Assembly (NCBI RefSeq): GCF_000970205.1
Contig: NZ_CP009512.1
Coordinates: 1,612,001-1,676,000 of the forward strand
Length of the DNA stretch: 64,000 nucleotides
Direction of reading: 5' to 3'
From: Methanosarcina mazei S-6
GTDB lineage: Archaea; Halobacteriota; Methanosarcinia; Methanosarcinales; Methanosarcinaceae
A program made the position numbers and the translations under genes. Below the pieces are notes generated by a model. That model saw nothing but the letters and a program-made list of their open reading frames with translations, did no database searches and had not been told where the DNA came from. Below are positions 35,596-45,284 of this stretch, in pieces (within the stretch, counting starts at the first letter, position 1; every line of letters begins with the position of its first letter).

Positions 35596-36429
35596 TCACT
35601 CAAAGGATTCAGCTTCATGGATATATTCAGACCCATTAAAAGTTTCAATAGAAAGCTTTGTCATGAGCATATAGCTTACAAGAAACTTTTCCCCTGGTTC
35701 AAGCATCATGGTTCCAAGCGCATTGGAAGCCTTTATAATAATATCCTCAAAGTTTCTGAAGTCTGTATCCGAGAAATGCTGGCTGGTAAAAATAGGAGTG
35801 TGCTGAAAAGGTCGGATCTCTCCCCTGTGCTCCATAAGGTGTGCCAGGGTGCCCTGGAGTTCTTCAGTAAAAATGGTCGGCTCCATCTCCTGAATGGATG
35901 AAAAAATGCCTGATCCTGCGGAAAAGATCCCGCCGTTTTCCGGAACCCTGATTATTTGCTGCCCGGATGTCTCTTTTCCTATGGCTCCTATGGCAAGAGT
36001 AGACACAAGGGATTCCCTTTTCAGGTTATGGAGGGAGGCAGAGTTTGTAATCTCTCCGAGGTATGCAACTGCAATCCTGACTGCTGCTTCCATCTCCTGT
36101 CCGACTGCGGACTTTCCGACTGCACAGAGAGAGTAAATAATGCTCAAACCGGCATTAGACATTTTCTGCTCTCTTGCAACCTCAGCCATCCTCCCCAGCG
36201 ATACCAGGGAGATCAGAACTCCAAGCTCCATTTTTTGAAGAGCAGCGGCGTTTCCAATATCTCTTATACTGATTATGGTCCTTTTTGCGTCAGGCTCAAG
36301 CCCCTGATTTATATACTTTGTTCCCTGATCTGTTAAAAAATCTATAGACCTCAATACTCCCAGTTCATTATTATCTTTAACAGAACTCAAGCCAAGGTCT
36401 ATTGCCCTGGATTCGTTTAAAATAGACAT
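35596..36429 (-). CDS. 23-residue helical-repeat protein, paralog 2
   Basis: 277 residues. N-terminus MSILNESRAIDLGLSSVKDNNE aligns with paralog 1. The middle has 23-residue units starting IRDIG, LGRMA, LCAVG, LGEIT and IGAIG. The C-terminal third (after about residue 165) departs from the repeat: ENGGIFSAGSGIF, then FQHTPIFTSQHFSDTDFRNFEDIIIK and a final helix region, suggesting a different end domain or decay of the repeats. Function unknown. It has a promoter-sized gap on each side, so the three paralogs are probably separate transcripts. Confidence 0.78.
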   Translation of the reverse strand: MSILNESRAIDLGLSSVKDNNELGVLRSIDFLTDQGTKYINQGLEPDAKRTIISIRDIGNAAALQKMELGVLISLVSLGRMAEVAREQKMSNAGLSIIYSLCAVGKSAVGQEMEAAVRIAVAYLGEITNSASLHNLKRESLVSTLAIGAIGKETSGQQIIRVPENGGIFSAGSGIFSSIQEMEPTIFTEELQGTLAHLMEHRGEIRPFQHTPIFTSQHFSDTDFRNFEDIIIKASNALGTMMLEPGEKFLVSYMLMTKLSIETFNGSEYIHEAESFE

Positions 36430-36589
36430 TCAGAACACCCCATTTAGATTTCTTATTATCAGGCAGGTAATCCCCGGTGTGAGATTGCCTTACGGCATTC
36501 AAACCCTGCTCTCGTAAAACAGGTCAAGTTTTTCAGATGCTCGTATGAGTTTTCGCCTGGAATGCTTCATTCGGGACTCGAAATACTTA

Positions 36590-37417
36590 TCAATCGTTAT
36601 TGGTAAATCTTCTCTTCCCTCTGAAATTCTTATTCAGCTTTTCTTCCAGTTTGTTTAGATCCAGACTCTCAAAATGCATGAGAGCTACTTCAGCTATGAT
36701 GGATGCATTCATGAGATAGCGGTCTTCTGCATCGAATTTAATCGTCTCAAGGGAGTAAACCGCCTGAAGCAATGCCCTTTCAAGCCCCTGCCTGTCAGCG
36801 GCTTTTCCGAGATCCCCAAGTAAGCGGGCACTGGTACTGGCAGTTTCTTTAAGGTTTTTTTCAATTGCACCCTTTCCTATTTCCTGTAACAGAAGCTCGA
36901 CATTCAATGTTGCATCTTCAAATTTCTGGTTTGCTGCAACTTTTCCTGTTTCCCCAAGTAAAGCTACCGTACTGTTTGCGACATCTCCCAGACTCTGATT
37001 TGTTAAGCTTTTTCCAATCTCCCCAAGAGCAAAAATGATTGCGATTATTTCTTTTCTGGTCTTTGTAAAGGCTGCGGTATTTCCCATTTCCCCAAGACAC
37101 GAAGCTGCAGTTTTTGCCGGGATTTCCATCTTCTGCCCGGCTGCCGCCTTTCCAACTTCCCCAAGGGCAAGTGCAATGTTGACAAGAGCATTTTCCATTC
37201 CCTGTCTGCAAGCTTCTTTTGCAACAGGAGAAAAAAGTAGAATGGTATTCGTAACAACTATCTCTTGCCGTGCAAGAGCCGATGCTACCCCGATCTCTTT
37301 CATGTATTCAATTAACTTCCTGGTGTCATTTTCCAGTCCTTCATTTGCATATCTTGCTGCAAGCCCTGACAGGTAGTAAAGGATCTCGATTACACCGGCT
37401 TCATCTTTTTCTTCCAC
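36590..37417 (-). CDS. 23-residue helical-repeat protein, paralog 3
   Basis: 275 residues from GTG 37417. The clearest repeat of the three: six consecutive 23-residue units start LGEVG, LGEMG, LGEIG, LGETG, LQEIG and LGDLG. The real N-terminus is probably longer: upstream codons in the same frame read ILPLDEEEALEIGLASVEEKDEA, which aligns with the starts of paralogs 1 and 2, but there is no ATG/GTG/TTG at that point; an ATG near 37472 is one base out of frame. Either a frameshift has removed the start or a rare start is used. Cytosolic, function unknown. Confidence 0.75.
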   Translation of the reverse strand: MEEKDEAGVIEILYYLSGLAARYANEGLENDTRKLIEYMKEIGVASALARQEIVVTNTILLFSPVAKEACRQGMENALVNIALALGEVGKAAAGQKMEIPAKTAASCLGEMGNTAAFTKTRKEIIAIIFALGEIGKSLTNQSLGDVANSTVALLGETGKVAANQKFEDATLNVELLLQEIGKGAIEKNLKETASTSARLLGDLGKAADRQGLERALLQAVYSLETIKFDAEDRYLMNASIIAEVALMHFESLDLNKLEEKLNKNFRGKRRFTNND

Positions 37418-38004
37418 CGAAGCCAGCCCTATCTCTAAGGCTTCTTCTTCGTCAAGCGGTAGAATCCTTCATGCCCCCAGATTCTCTTTTGATTATGTAT
37501 GGATATGTGAGGATATTAGCTTTGTCATAAATGGATAAGAAAGGTGCTGAAGAATTCTACTTTTTCCTCTTTTAACATATAATGAAAATGCCTGACCCTG
37601 TGAAATACTGCCTGATATATTTTTCAATGACATAATAATCAGAATTTTTCATTACCAAAAGTTTTAAATAGAAATATACGGTAGTAAGATACCGGTTGCT
37701 TACGAGTAAATCAAAGCCTCATTTCACACACACACGAGAATCGAAACGATTACTCTAGAAGGATAGGTTTCATCCCTTCTTCCTGTCCGTTCCTGACGTT
37801 GACTCGTGAGCAACTAACTTCCTTCATTTTTTCTTCAAAACTTTCTCTGGACCTGAGACTTAATCACAATCTTCCTGTTCTGCTTTTTCTCGTAATCATC
37901 AATTCCCTGCAGATAGAGCCTCAATTCTGCAAAGCCAGATATTTTTTAAATTGGAAGCCAATATTAAAGGGATAAAAACAGGATTCTGGAATAGGGGGAG
38001 CTGT

Positions 38005-38250
38005 ATGGAAGATTCAACGCATATTCCATCAATTACAAAACAGGAAGAAATTGTCACACAGATGTGTATCTGCCCTGACTGTCCTTCATGGGTTGAAAGC
38101 GGGGAAAGAGGTGGATTCTGCCTGGACACGATATCGAAAAGCAAATACATAAGCGAAAAAAATGGATGCATATGCTCAGAATGTCCTATTGCAAAAAGAG
38201 TTGGGTTCGAGAATTCGTATTATTGTATGAGGGAATCGTCAGAGAAATAA
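38005..38250 (+). CDS. DUF2769 cysteine-rich protein
   Basis: 81 residues from ATG 38005, chosen because GGGGGAG lies 4-10 nt before it; an in-frame ATG at 37951 has no ribosome binding site. Eight cysteines fall in the DUF2769 pattern: CICPDCPSW, GGFCLDT, GCICSECPIAK and YYCMRES. The spacing suggests two metal sites. DUF2769 proteins are small, common in Methanosarcina, and of unknown function. It is divergent from the mtmB operon end; 37418-37950 upstream has no gene. Confidence 0.85.
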   Translation: MEDSTHIPSITKQEEIVTQMCICPDCPSWVESGERGGFCLDTISKSKYISEKNGCICSECPIAKRVGFENSYYCMRESSEK

Positions 38251-38381
38251 ACCAGTAACCTGTTTTCCAGGCCCTGAATAAGTTACTATCGGAAAGCGAA
38301 AGAAGGAACACCATAAATTAATTAGTGGGAAATAACTGATTCGGGCTCAAAAGCCCAGATCAGCTGATTTATACTTTTTTC

Positions 38382-39758
38382 TTAGAATACAAGTCCCAGG
38401 TCTTCGAGCTTCTTCCTTGCTCCGTCATATACCTGCATGTATTCTTCAGTTGGGGTAATTGTCTTTACGTCGTAGCATTCCTGGAAAGTCTTTCCTGCTG
38501 GTGCAGTTGCGTAATTCTTCTCATAAAGCGGCACAAGAGCATTGAGGGCCTTGTTAACTTCTGAGATTTCCATACCTGCAGTTGCCCTTGCTACTTCTCC
38601 CATCATCCTTGCTTCCATACCTGTTGTCTTGTCAGTCACTACACCCTTTGCGGATGCCACACCTGATAGGATTTCCCTTCCAGATGCCGTGTCTGTAATA
38701 GACTGTGCTGAAGCTTCGAGGAGACACATCTCAGTACACGGACCTGCGCACGGGTAGTACTGGTTTCCTGAGAGCATATCCGTAAACTCTGAAATAGTTG
38801 CACATGCCCATCCTGCAATGGTCAGAGTTTCCCTTGTGTTGGTCGATCCCCAGCGGATGTGGACAGGCCCGTCAAGGTGCCAGCTTGCACTGCTCATAAC
38901 AAAAGCGTTGATGTGTGTTGCAATGTCAACAATTGTTGTTTCTTCAATGCCGCCTGCGTATCCTCCGAAGATCGGCATCTGTTCGTCCATGATAATGTCG
39001 CTGTTTCCTTTGTAGTGTGCGATTACTGCAATGGCATCAAGGTCGATCTTGAGTTCATTGAGCTGTGACACTTCGTGGCTGTCTGATGAGATCTGGCCTC
39101 CCATGCAGTCAGAGGATATATTTCCCTGAGCTGACAGGGAAGTCTCTGGTCCCTATATGCCCATTCCCGGGCGTCCTGCCATAGCGCATGCCTGCTTTAT
39201 AAGGCGTGTTTCTGTCTTTGCTGCGAGGACTTCGTAGGGGCTTCCTGGAATCGGAGCTTTTCCACGCACTGATGTCATTACACCGTCTACAATTGTGTCC
39301 ACTTCTCTCTCAAGAGCGTAGCTCATGTGTACTGGCATGAAAACTTCTTCAGAGATTGGAGACCCGGTAGGACCGCCCTGAACGATCGGTTTCCTCTTGT
39401 CGCCAACACTTCTCTTCCTTACGTTTACTGCATCCCTGCCAGTACCGAGTGTGAATTCTTTCTGGACGTTGTTGATTGCGTCCCAGATTTCGTCTTCGGT
39501 ATACTTTACGATCCTGTGAGTGTCCGTACAGTAGATACCACACTCAAGGAGCATCTCAAATCCTGCCTGGAAGAGCTTTTCCATCATGCCCTTGTCTGTT
39601 GGGACAAACTCTCCTTTGAAGTCAAGCCCGTACTTCTGCTTGAGCTCCATTGCTTTCATAGGGATCTTCATAAGGTCCCAGTCGTCCTGGGTGCACTTCT
39701 CTCCTACTTTTGCCCTGTCGTAGAAGTCGTAGCAATCAAATGATTTTCTGAATGTCAT
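38382..39758 (-). CDS. mtmB: Monomethylamine:corrinoid methyltransferase, pyrrolysine protein
   Basis: 458 residues including pyrrolysine at 202, the usual MtmB length. The frame runs from ATG 39758 through UAG at 39153-39155 (context GRPGMGI-UAG-GPETSLSAQ) to a TAA-type stop at 38382. It transfers the methyl group of monomethylamine to the cobalt of MtmC; pyrrolysine activates the amine. Sequence either side of UAG matches MtmB closely. A 7-bp hairpin follows the UAG by 12 nt. mtmC lies 19 nt upstream in the same operon; pylTSBCD, needed to make and load pyrrolysine, are not in the window. Confidence 0.97.
39122..39141 (-). promoter_or_regulatory. PYLIS-like hairpin after the mtmB UAG
   Basis: On the mRNA strand, TTCCCTG / CAGGGAA with a 6-nt loop, beginning 12 nt after the UAG codon. 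A stem-loop has been described at this place in mtmB (PYLIS) as a possible aid to pyrrolysine insertion; its necessity is disputed. Confidence 0.65.
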
Positions 39759-39777
39759 GTGCTTTTGCCTCCCAGGT

Positions 39778-40434
39778 TTATTTCATAATGTTAAGTGCAA
39801 CTTTTGCAGCTTCTGCAGCATTTTCTGCGGTTGCGTCCGCACCGATTTCATCAATCCATTTGTCGGATACAGGTGCTCCTCCGAACATGCATTTTACGCT
39901 GTCCCTGAGGTTTTCTTCCCTGAGCCTGTCCATGAGGTCTTTCTGGCCAAGCATGGAGGTGGTCATAAGGGCTGAGCCAACAAGAATGATTTTCTGCCCC
40001 TTGCGCTTTGCAGCCTCTTCAATAACAGTCTCGTTAAGGACGTCTACTCCAAGGTCAAGGATATCAAACCCGTTTGCTCCGAGCATGGTTGTAACAAGGC
40101 GGTGACCGATATCGTGGATGTCTCCTTCTGCAACAAAGGTGATTGCAAGCCCGGTTCCTTCCTCTCCTTCTACTCTGGTCTTCTCAAGCTCGGGGGTAAG
40201 GATTCCCATTGCGCTGCTCATGGCTTTTCCGGACATCATGATCTGAGGCAGAAAGATCTCTGCAGCTTCGAACTTGTCACCGATAATCTTCATTCCTGGG
40301 GAAAGGCCCTTTGTGATAATGTCAAGAGGGGAAATTCCTGCATCCAGGGCTTCCTGAGTCAGCTTTGCGCAGCCTGCGATGTCCTGAGTTACGATCGCAT
40401 TGGTTAACTTGTTAAATATTTCAGTATTTGTCAT
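39778..40434 (-). CDS. mtmC: Monomethylamine corrinoid protein
   Basis: 218 residues. N-terminal helical domain (about 1-90) plus a B12-binding Rossmann domain with DxHxxG in EGDIHDIGHRL (His107 is the lower cobalt ligand), VGSALMTTSM and FGGAPVS. It accepts the methyl group from monomethylamine via MtmB and passes it to MtbA and coenzyme M. First gene of the mtmCB pair; the start follows GTGAT/GGGATG-like sequence and a 290-bp AT-rich upstream region that should contain the promoter. Typical for the family in every respect. Confidence 0.96.
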   Translation of the reverse strand: MTNTEIFNKLTNAIVTQDIAGCAKLTQEALDAGISPLDIITKGLSPGMKIIGDKFEAAEIFLPQIMMSGKAMSSAMGILTPELEKTRVEGEEGTGLAITFVAEGDIHDIGHRLVTTMLGANGFDILDLGVDVLNETVIEEAAKRKGQKIILVGSALMTTSMLGQKDLMDRLREENLRDSVKCMFGGAPVSDKWIDEIGADATAENAAEAAKVALNIMK

Positions 40435-40726
40435 CCCATAATCACTTCTTTCTGTTTTCCAGTCCTTTTTTGTACAGGAAATTTCTCTATTAGCCGGCTA
40501 TCGGAATCTCTTTACCGTTTATTAATATAAATAAATTTCTATCGAATCTAATAACTATATATAATTTACCCCCGAGAAATGCGGGAAAATGGATTCACAT
40601 GTAAATAATATTCGGTGAATATAAAAATAAAATAGTATAAAACCTGAAGTAAATAATTTTTTTGAGAAATTGAAAAATAGCCGCAGGCCGTGCAGATCTG
40701 GTAATAAAGCTTCGCGTTAAAAGAGT

Positions 40727-41059
40727 TCACCTGAAATAGGCGAGAAACATGATGAATGATGCAATGTTCAGCAAAAACCCGAATACACTTGCTGTAAGCC
40801 CTGCCTGTGCAGTTGAGTCCCTGCTTTCTTTGAGGCGTGATCTGGCAAGGACAATCCCTGCAAGGGCAAATGGTATTGCAAAGGATGTAAGGAACAGGCT
40901 GCCTATCCCGACCCAGAAAGAAAGAGAAATAAATACGCTGATCAGCCCGAAAAAAAGGCTCAAAATTCCTTTAATGCCAGAATCCCCGTTAATACTGTTT
41001 CCCCCTGTTGCTGCTTCTCTCCCTGTTGCAGTATGGTTAATCTTAAAATCCCTTAACAA
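40727..41059 (-). CDS. Small membrane protein, DUF4190-like
   Basis: 110 residues. A polar N-terminus rich in Gly/Asn/Thr precedes two long hydrophobic stretches (about 30-66, ILSLFFGLISVFISLSFWVG; and 86-109, GLTASVFGFLLNIASFIMFL) flanking LARSRLKESRDSTAQAG, the layout of DUF4190 proteins. Inner-membrane location is clear, function is not. It lies 290 bp from mtmC and 80 bp from the Rieske gene, all on the minus strand, so cotranscription with the latter is possible. Confidence 0.7.
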   Translation of the reverse strand: MLRDFKINHTATGREAATGGNSINGDSGIKGILSLFFGLISVFISLSFWVGIGSLFLTSFAIPFALAGIVLARSRLKESRDSTAQAGLTASVFGFLLNIASFIMFLAYFR

Positions 41060-41139
41060 CGGATATATTGTTTATGTGTTCGAGGCAGGTACTTTTTCCA
41101 GGACAGGTTTTTGTTTTTCACTCCCGGTCGCTTCCGGAT

Positions 41140-41532
41140 TTATTCAATTTTGACTCCAACCTTTCCGCCCTCAATTTTCCACTCATAACGCTTCAACTGC
41201 AGTGAATCATTAAGGCACTCACCTGTCCTTACATCGAACTTTCTGCCGTGGCAGATGCACGTCAATATAAATTCTTTAAGCGTGCCCCTGTCCATAGGGC
41301 ATTTCGCATGAGGGCAGAGATTTGTGAAAGCATGAATTTCGCCTTCAGCCTTAAGGAGTAACACATTTCTGCCCCCTGGTTGAACGCGCAGAAGATTTCC
41401 TTCTTTCAGACTGTTTTCTTCAGCTGCAAAAAACCAGGGAGGCTCAAAATCAGAATTCGAGTTTTTTTCAGGTACTTTTTCAGAAGACATATCACCAACC
41501 GCCAGAAACCGGAATTGCGAGATTAATTCCAT
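41140..41532 (-). CDS. Rieske-type [2Fe-2S] ferredoxin
   Basis: 130 residues as drawn; ATG 41490 (MSSEKVPEK) is an equally good start and would give 116. The Rieske cluster motif is CPH at about residues 73-75 and CICH at about 94-97 (C-x-H...C-x-x-H), in a small beta-barrel ending WKIEGGKVGVKIE. It is of the soluble, NirD/dioxygenase-ferredoxin kind. It should pass electrons to an unknown oxidoreductase; the FAD enzyme at 41867-43321 is the nearest candidate but reads from its own promoter. No membrane anchor. Confidence 0.9.
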   Translation of the reverse strand: MELISQFRFLAVGDMSSEKVPEKNSNSDFEPPWFFAAEENSLKEGNLLRVQPGGRNVLLLKAEGEIHAFTNLCPHAKCPMDRGTLKEFILTCICHGRKFDVRTGECLNDSLQLKRYEWKIEGGKVGVKIE

Positions 41533-41624
41533 TCCCGGTCTCTTTTAATCCCGGAATTCTTTTCTTTCCAGTTAATCATTGGACTGGCCACGTATAAGTT
41601 TTGCTGAACTCAAATAAAATGAAA

Positions 41625-41825
41625 TTAAAGAAATAAAGAGAATAAAAAGCGGACTGAGGCAGAGGGAGCAGAAAGAATAAAAAGAAAGGAACGAAAAACG
41701 AGTAAAAAAGAGAAAAAAACGAGTGAAAAGAAGAACGGGTGAAAAGAAGAACGAGTAAAAAAAGGAGAAAAAGAACAAGTAAAAAAGATCGAAAAAAGAA
41801 CAAGTAAAAAAGAAAAAATTAGAGA
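41625..41825. repeat. Purine-rich low-complexity tract
   Basis: About 200 bp in which the plus strand is almost all A and G, with imperfect tandem units such as AAGAACGAGTAAAAA. It starts about 40 bp downstream of the FAD oxidoreductase stop (minus strand) and yields Phe/Ser-only open frames on the minus strand that are artefacts. Confidence 0.85.
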
Positions 41826-41866
41826 ATTTCGATTTTTAATTTGACTCGGGTGCTCGACTCAGGTGC

Positions 41867-43321
41867 TTAATGGAGATTCCCATCCTCATTGAGGATTTTC
41901 AAAAGCTCTATTATCGAGTACGCTGCCCTCGTAATGCCCATACTTCTCCTGTCCGTATCCGTGCCTGCAATATACAGGTTTTTGACCGGAGTCCGGATAT
42001 CCGAAAATTTTCCATTAATTGTGACTGCGGCTTTTTCAGGAATCATGATCTGCTCATGCTGCATGTCAATGTATTTTTCAATATTGGGAAGGGCGCGGAA
42101 AATTGTGTCATAGGCTTTTTTAAGCTCATGTTCTTCTGTCTGTTCCGAGTCTATCACAAAAGAAAAACCTACAAGCTGCTTATCTTTAGGGGCAAGGGAA
42201 GGGTCATAATTGCTGATAGGCATTGCCCAGTAAGCAAAATCCTTGAACCATATCTCTGAGCCCGTATATTTGAATTCGGGAAGCTCCTCTTTTAGCCCGA
42301 GCCAGATTGTAAGGCTTTTGGTGTGAACAATCCCTTTCAGCTCTTCGATATAAGCTTGCGGCAGATCCTTAATGAGTTCCGGGAGGTCGGTTGCAAAGCC
42401 TGTATAGATAATCAGGTCAGCCAGATAAATATCGTCTGCTTCCACTCCATAAACCTTCTCGTTCTCTACCAGGATGCCCGTCACTTCGCATTCGGATTTT
42501 ATTTCCACGGTATCGGGGAAGGAATAAAGAATTGCATTTAAAAGGGCTTTCAATCCTTTTCTCGGGTATCCCTGGGAATAGTTTACTTTGTTTGTGGCAA
42601 GCCTCTCAAGAGATGTGAACGGCTGGGCAACTTTATCCACACGGGCCTGCAGGGAAGCATGAAGGTGATATGGGAGGATTGATGAGAGGATAGACTCAGT
42701 TGACTGTCGTTTTTTGTGCTCGAACTTGCCTATCATAGCATCAAACTGCTCCTGCGTAATGCTGTCCCTGACAAAACTGCTGCCAGAGAGAACACGCTGT
42801 GCAGAGGTATCTTTCATCGACTTTCCCGAAAGAAAACCCGAGATCGTATCCACAAAGTCGTAGGTATCTTTACATAGGTTCTTTGGGAGAAAATCATAAA
42901 CCGACTGGTCCGAAAGGTCTATCCCGAAAGATGAAAGAGTAAGGGCTTTCGTGAGGGTCTGTGAAAGGATAAGCCTGTCTTTCCTTGGGAGTACATCAAA
43001 AGTCACGAAGTCCTTCAGGTTCGAAGGAACTTTGGTTAAACCGTTTTCAGTTCTTACATAATAATAACCGTAGTCCTCAAACACAGGGAGGAAGTCAAAA
43101 TAATTATCCATCAGTCTTGGTAGTGGTCCCTCTATCAGATGGGTTATTGCATGTGCTCCGGTGTCAACCTGATAGCCGTCTACCACATAGCTGTTGCAGT
43201 TCCCCCCTAGATGCTCTCCTTTTTCAAGAACAAGGACTTTCTTTCCATGCTTTGAAAGCGTCAGCGCAGCTAGAAGCCCGCTTACTCCAGCTCCGACAAC
43301 AATTACATCATATTTCTTCAT
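41867..43321 (-). CDS. FAD-dependent amine oxidase/phytoene desaturase-like oxidoreductase
   Basis: 484 residues. The N-terminal dinucleotide fold YDVIVVGAGVSGLLAALTLS, with the acidic residue at VLVLEKGEHLGGNCNSY, binds FAD; the C-terminal YIAGTDTDRRSMGITRAAYS closes the flavin site as in carotene desaturases and CrtI-like isoprenoid reductases. Length fits the family. In Methanosarcina such enzymes act on prenyl lipids or remain uncharacterised; the substrate cannot be told here. It is a single gene, with a good GGGAAT/GAGG-type site before ATG 43321 and a 650-bp gene-free upstream region. Confidence 0.87.
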   Translation of the reverse strand: MKKYDVIVVGAGVSGLLAALTLSKHGKKVLVLEKGEHLGGNCNSYVVDGYQVDTGAHAITHLIEGPLPRLMDNYFDFLPVFEDYGYYYVRTENGLTKVPSNLKDFVTFDVLPRKDRLILSQTLTKALTLSSFGIDLSDQSVYDFLPKNLCKDTYDFVDTISGFLSGKSMKDTSAQRVLSGSSFVRDSITQEQFDAMIGKFEHKKRQSTESILSSILPYHLHASLQARVDKVAQPFTSLERLATNKVNYSQGYPRKGLKALLNAILYSFPDTVEIKSECEVTGILVENEKVYGVEADDIYLADLIIYTGFATDLPELIKDLPQAYIEELKGIVHTKSLTIWLGLKEELPEFKYTGSEIWFKDFAYWAMPISNYDPSLAPKDKQLVGFSFVIDSEQTEEHELKKAYDTIFRALPNIEKYIDMQHEQIMIPEKAAVTINGKFSDIRTPVKNLYIAGTDTDRRSMGITRAAYSIIELLKILNEDGNLH

Positions 43322-43614
43322 TCCCTAAACTACCTCTATTTTTTCCATGAATCGTTTAAGTTAATGCATTAATGCATCATATGATCTTAACTCACAATAT
43401 TCTCTGTATGTGCCGAACATATTTTTAACAAAAATTATCTTCAAAATTTTAATAAATTATTTTAAACAGGGGGTTATGTTTGGAATTCTTTTATATGTAA
43501 TTTATGATTCAAAGAAGATAACTTGATATCTTCTTTCTATCTGTAGAAGTAGTATAGAGAGAAAAATAGTATTTAATATTATTCCGAATGCTGGAAATTT
43601 TCATAATTCGGCTT

Positions 43615-43659
43615 TTTTCCTGAACTTTGTCTTAAAAGTTTTCCTGAACTTTGTCTTAA
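43615..43659. repeat. 24-bp direct repeat
   Basis: TTTTCCTGAACTTTGTCTTA occurs twice, 24 bp apart (43615 and 43639). Further right, 43866-43965 has loose TATTGATGT / TTACTGATGT repeats. The stretch 43322-43976 has no gene. Confidence 0.8.
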
Positions 43660-43976
43660 CAGATTACTGATCTGAAAGTTTTTCAGTGCTTATTTTTCTT
43701 CAGGGCGCAAAACAGTAAAACTTATTTTCTCAGGATATGCTCATAAAAAGTATATTTTTGTATTTTGTTGTAAATATCATATCAGGGAGAGTTGCCGGTT
43801 AAGAGGGAACTATCTGGATTTAATTTAATATTTATATGTTTCTGTAAGAATCCTCTGAATTAACCGATTGATTACTGATGTTTATTATGTGTATGTTAAT
43901 GAGGCTTATTGATGTGTATATTACTGATATTTATTGATGTTTACTGATGTGTGTATTTTAGTGAGGTTCTGATGCT

Positions 43977-45028
43977 ATGACTGGGAAAGAAGATGAATAC
44001 GAATTCGAAAAAACAGAAAAAAGCTCATCACTCGATGAAGAATCTACCGGTTCGGAAGTAAATGAACAGAAGGAAAGTTACCTAGACATAATTAACATCA
44101 TCGGGTCTTTAATGCAGGATGAAAATTATTCTCTTAAAAACGAGAGCATTCTAACCATAAGTAAAATATTATCTTTCCTCAATAAGGAAATATACGAAAA
44201 CAAAAATTTTACTGAAGCATGCTGATTAAAGGCACGGTCCTCTATAAGACCGGCAAATATAACGGCGCAATAGATGCCTTTGACGGCGCTCTGGAAAGTA
44301 TGTCAGAAAAGACGTCGGAAGAAAAACTGGATACATGGATAAAAAGCTATGGTATCAACTATAGATATGCACTGAAATTCAAGGCATTTTCCCTGTGCAA
44401 ACTTGGAAGGTACAGAGAGGCTTTAAATGCACTTGACGAGATTTCAGCTATTTATCCTGAAGATCCCGAAATCGAATCACATAAAAACATGCTTCAAACT
44501 CTTGAAAACGAGAGGCTTATAAGAAGAACAGGTAGTATCCAGGATCAATCCCCAAAACATCCCGGCATCTGGGAGCGCAGAGGAAAATCTTCTTATAAAC
44601 TGGGCAAATACGAAGAAGCAGTAAAGGAATTTGACAGATGTCTCGAGAGCAACCCGAAAGATGCAGATATCCTGCGGAATAAAGGTTCTGCCCTTTACAT
44701 GCTTGGAAGGTATGAGGAAGCTATAGGGGCTTTCAATAAATCCCTCGAGCTCAATCCCCGAGATGCAGATGCCTGGAACTTAAAAGGCTCCACTCTTTAT
44801 ATGATCGGCAAGCCTGAAGAAGCTCTTAGAGCACTTGATAAAGCACTTCAAAGAAATCCAAATATATTTGAAGCCTGGTTTAATAAGGGGTCCATTCTCT
44901 TTGAACTTGGAAGGTATAAACAGGCGTTATCTGCAGTGGAAAATGCCTTAAGGATCAATGCTGAAGATATAAATGCCTTAAACCTCAAAACTTCAATCCT
45001 GTCCGGACTCGAACCGGATGAAAAATAA
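43977..45028 (+). pseudogene. TPR-repeat protein split by a frameshift
   Basis: Two overlapping frames: 43977-44225 (82 aa, acidic start, ends ENKNFTEAC) and 44219-45028 (269 aa, starts MLIKGTVLYKTGKYNGAIDAF). The second begins mid-TPR and the first ends just where a helix should continue (FTEA-LIKG), so one gene of about 350 residues has been broken by a one-base change at GAAGCATGCTG. The second frame keeps about six TPRs, e.g. ILRNKGSALYMLGRYEEAIGAF. Possibilities are a true mutation, a sequencing error, or translational coupling through the 7-nt overlap. Confidence 0.75.
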
Positions 45029-45094
45029 CAGGACTCTGTCCTTCAAACAGGACTCTGTACTATAATTTGGTCTCTGTACTGTAATTTGGACTAT

Positions 45095-45153
<59 letters not shown>

Positions 45154-45284
45154 GTTACTATTATTCTTGTTAACATTATTCTTGTTAATATTATTATTTA
45201 TATTCTGGATCTCACCTAACACGAATTCAAAGATAATCTAACCTTAAATTTTTCTAAGTTCTGCAATTTCATAGAGGCGGAAAA

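Noticed and set aside
37801-37830. ACTCGTGAGCAACTAACTTCC, resembling the CRISPR repeat start
   Set aside because: Only about ten bases match, with no second copy or repeat spacing.
41572-41803. Phe/Ser-rich frames on the minus strand
   Set aside because: They are low-complexity readings of the purine tract.
44223-44225. UGA in the TPR gene as selenocysteine
   Set aside because: Methanosarcina are not known to use selenocysteine, and the downstream protein is in a different frame, so a frameshift explains it.
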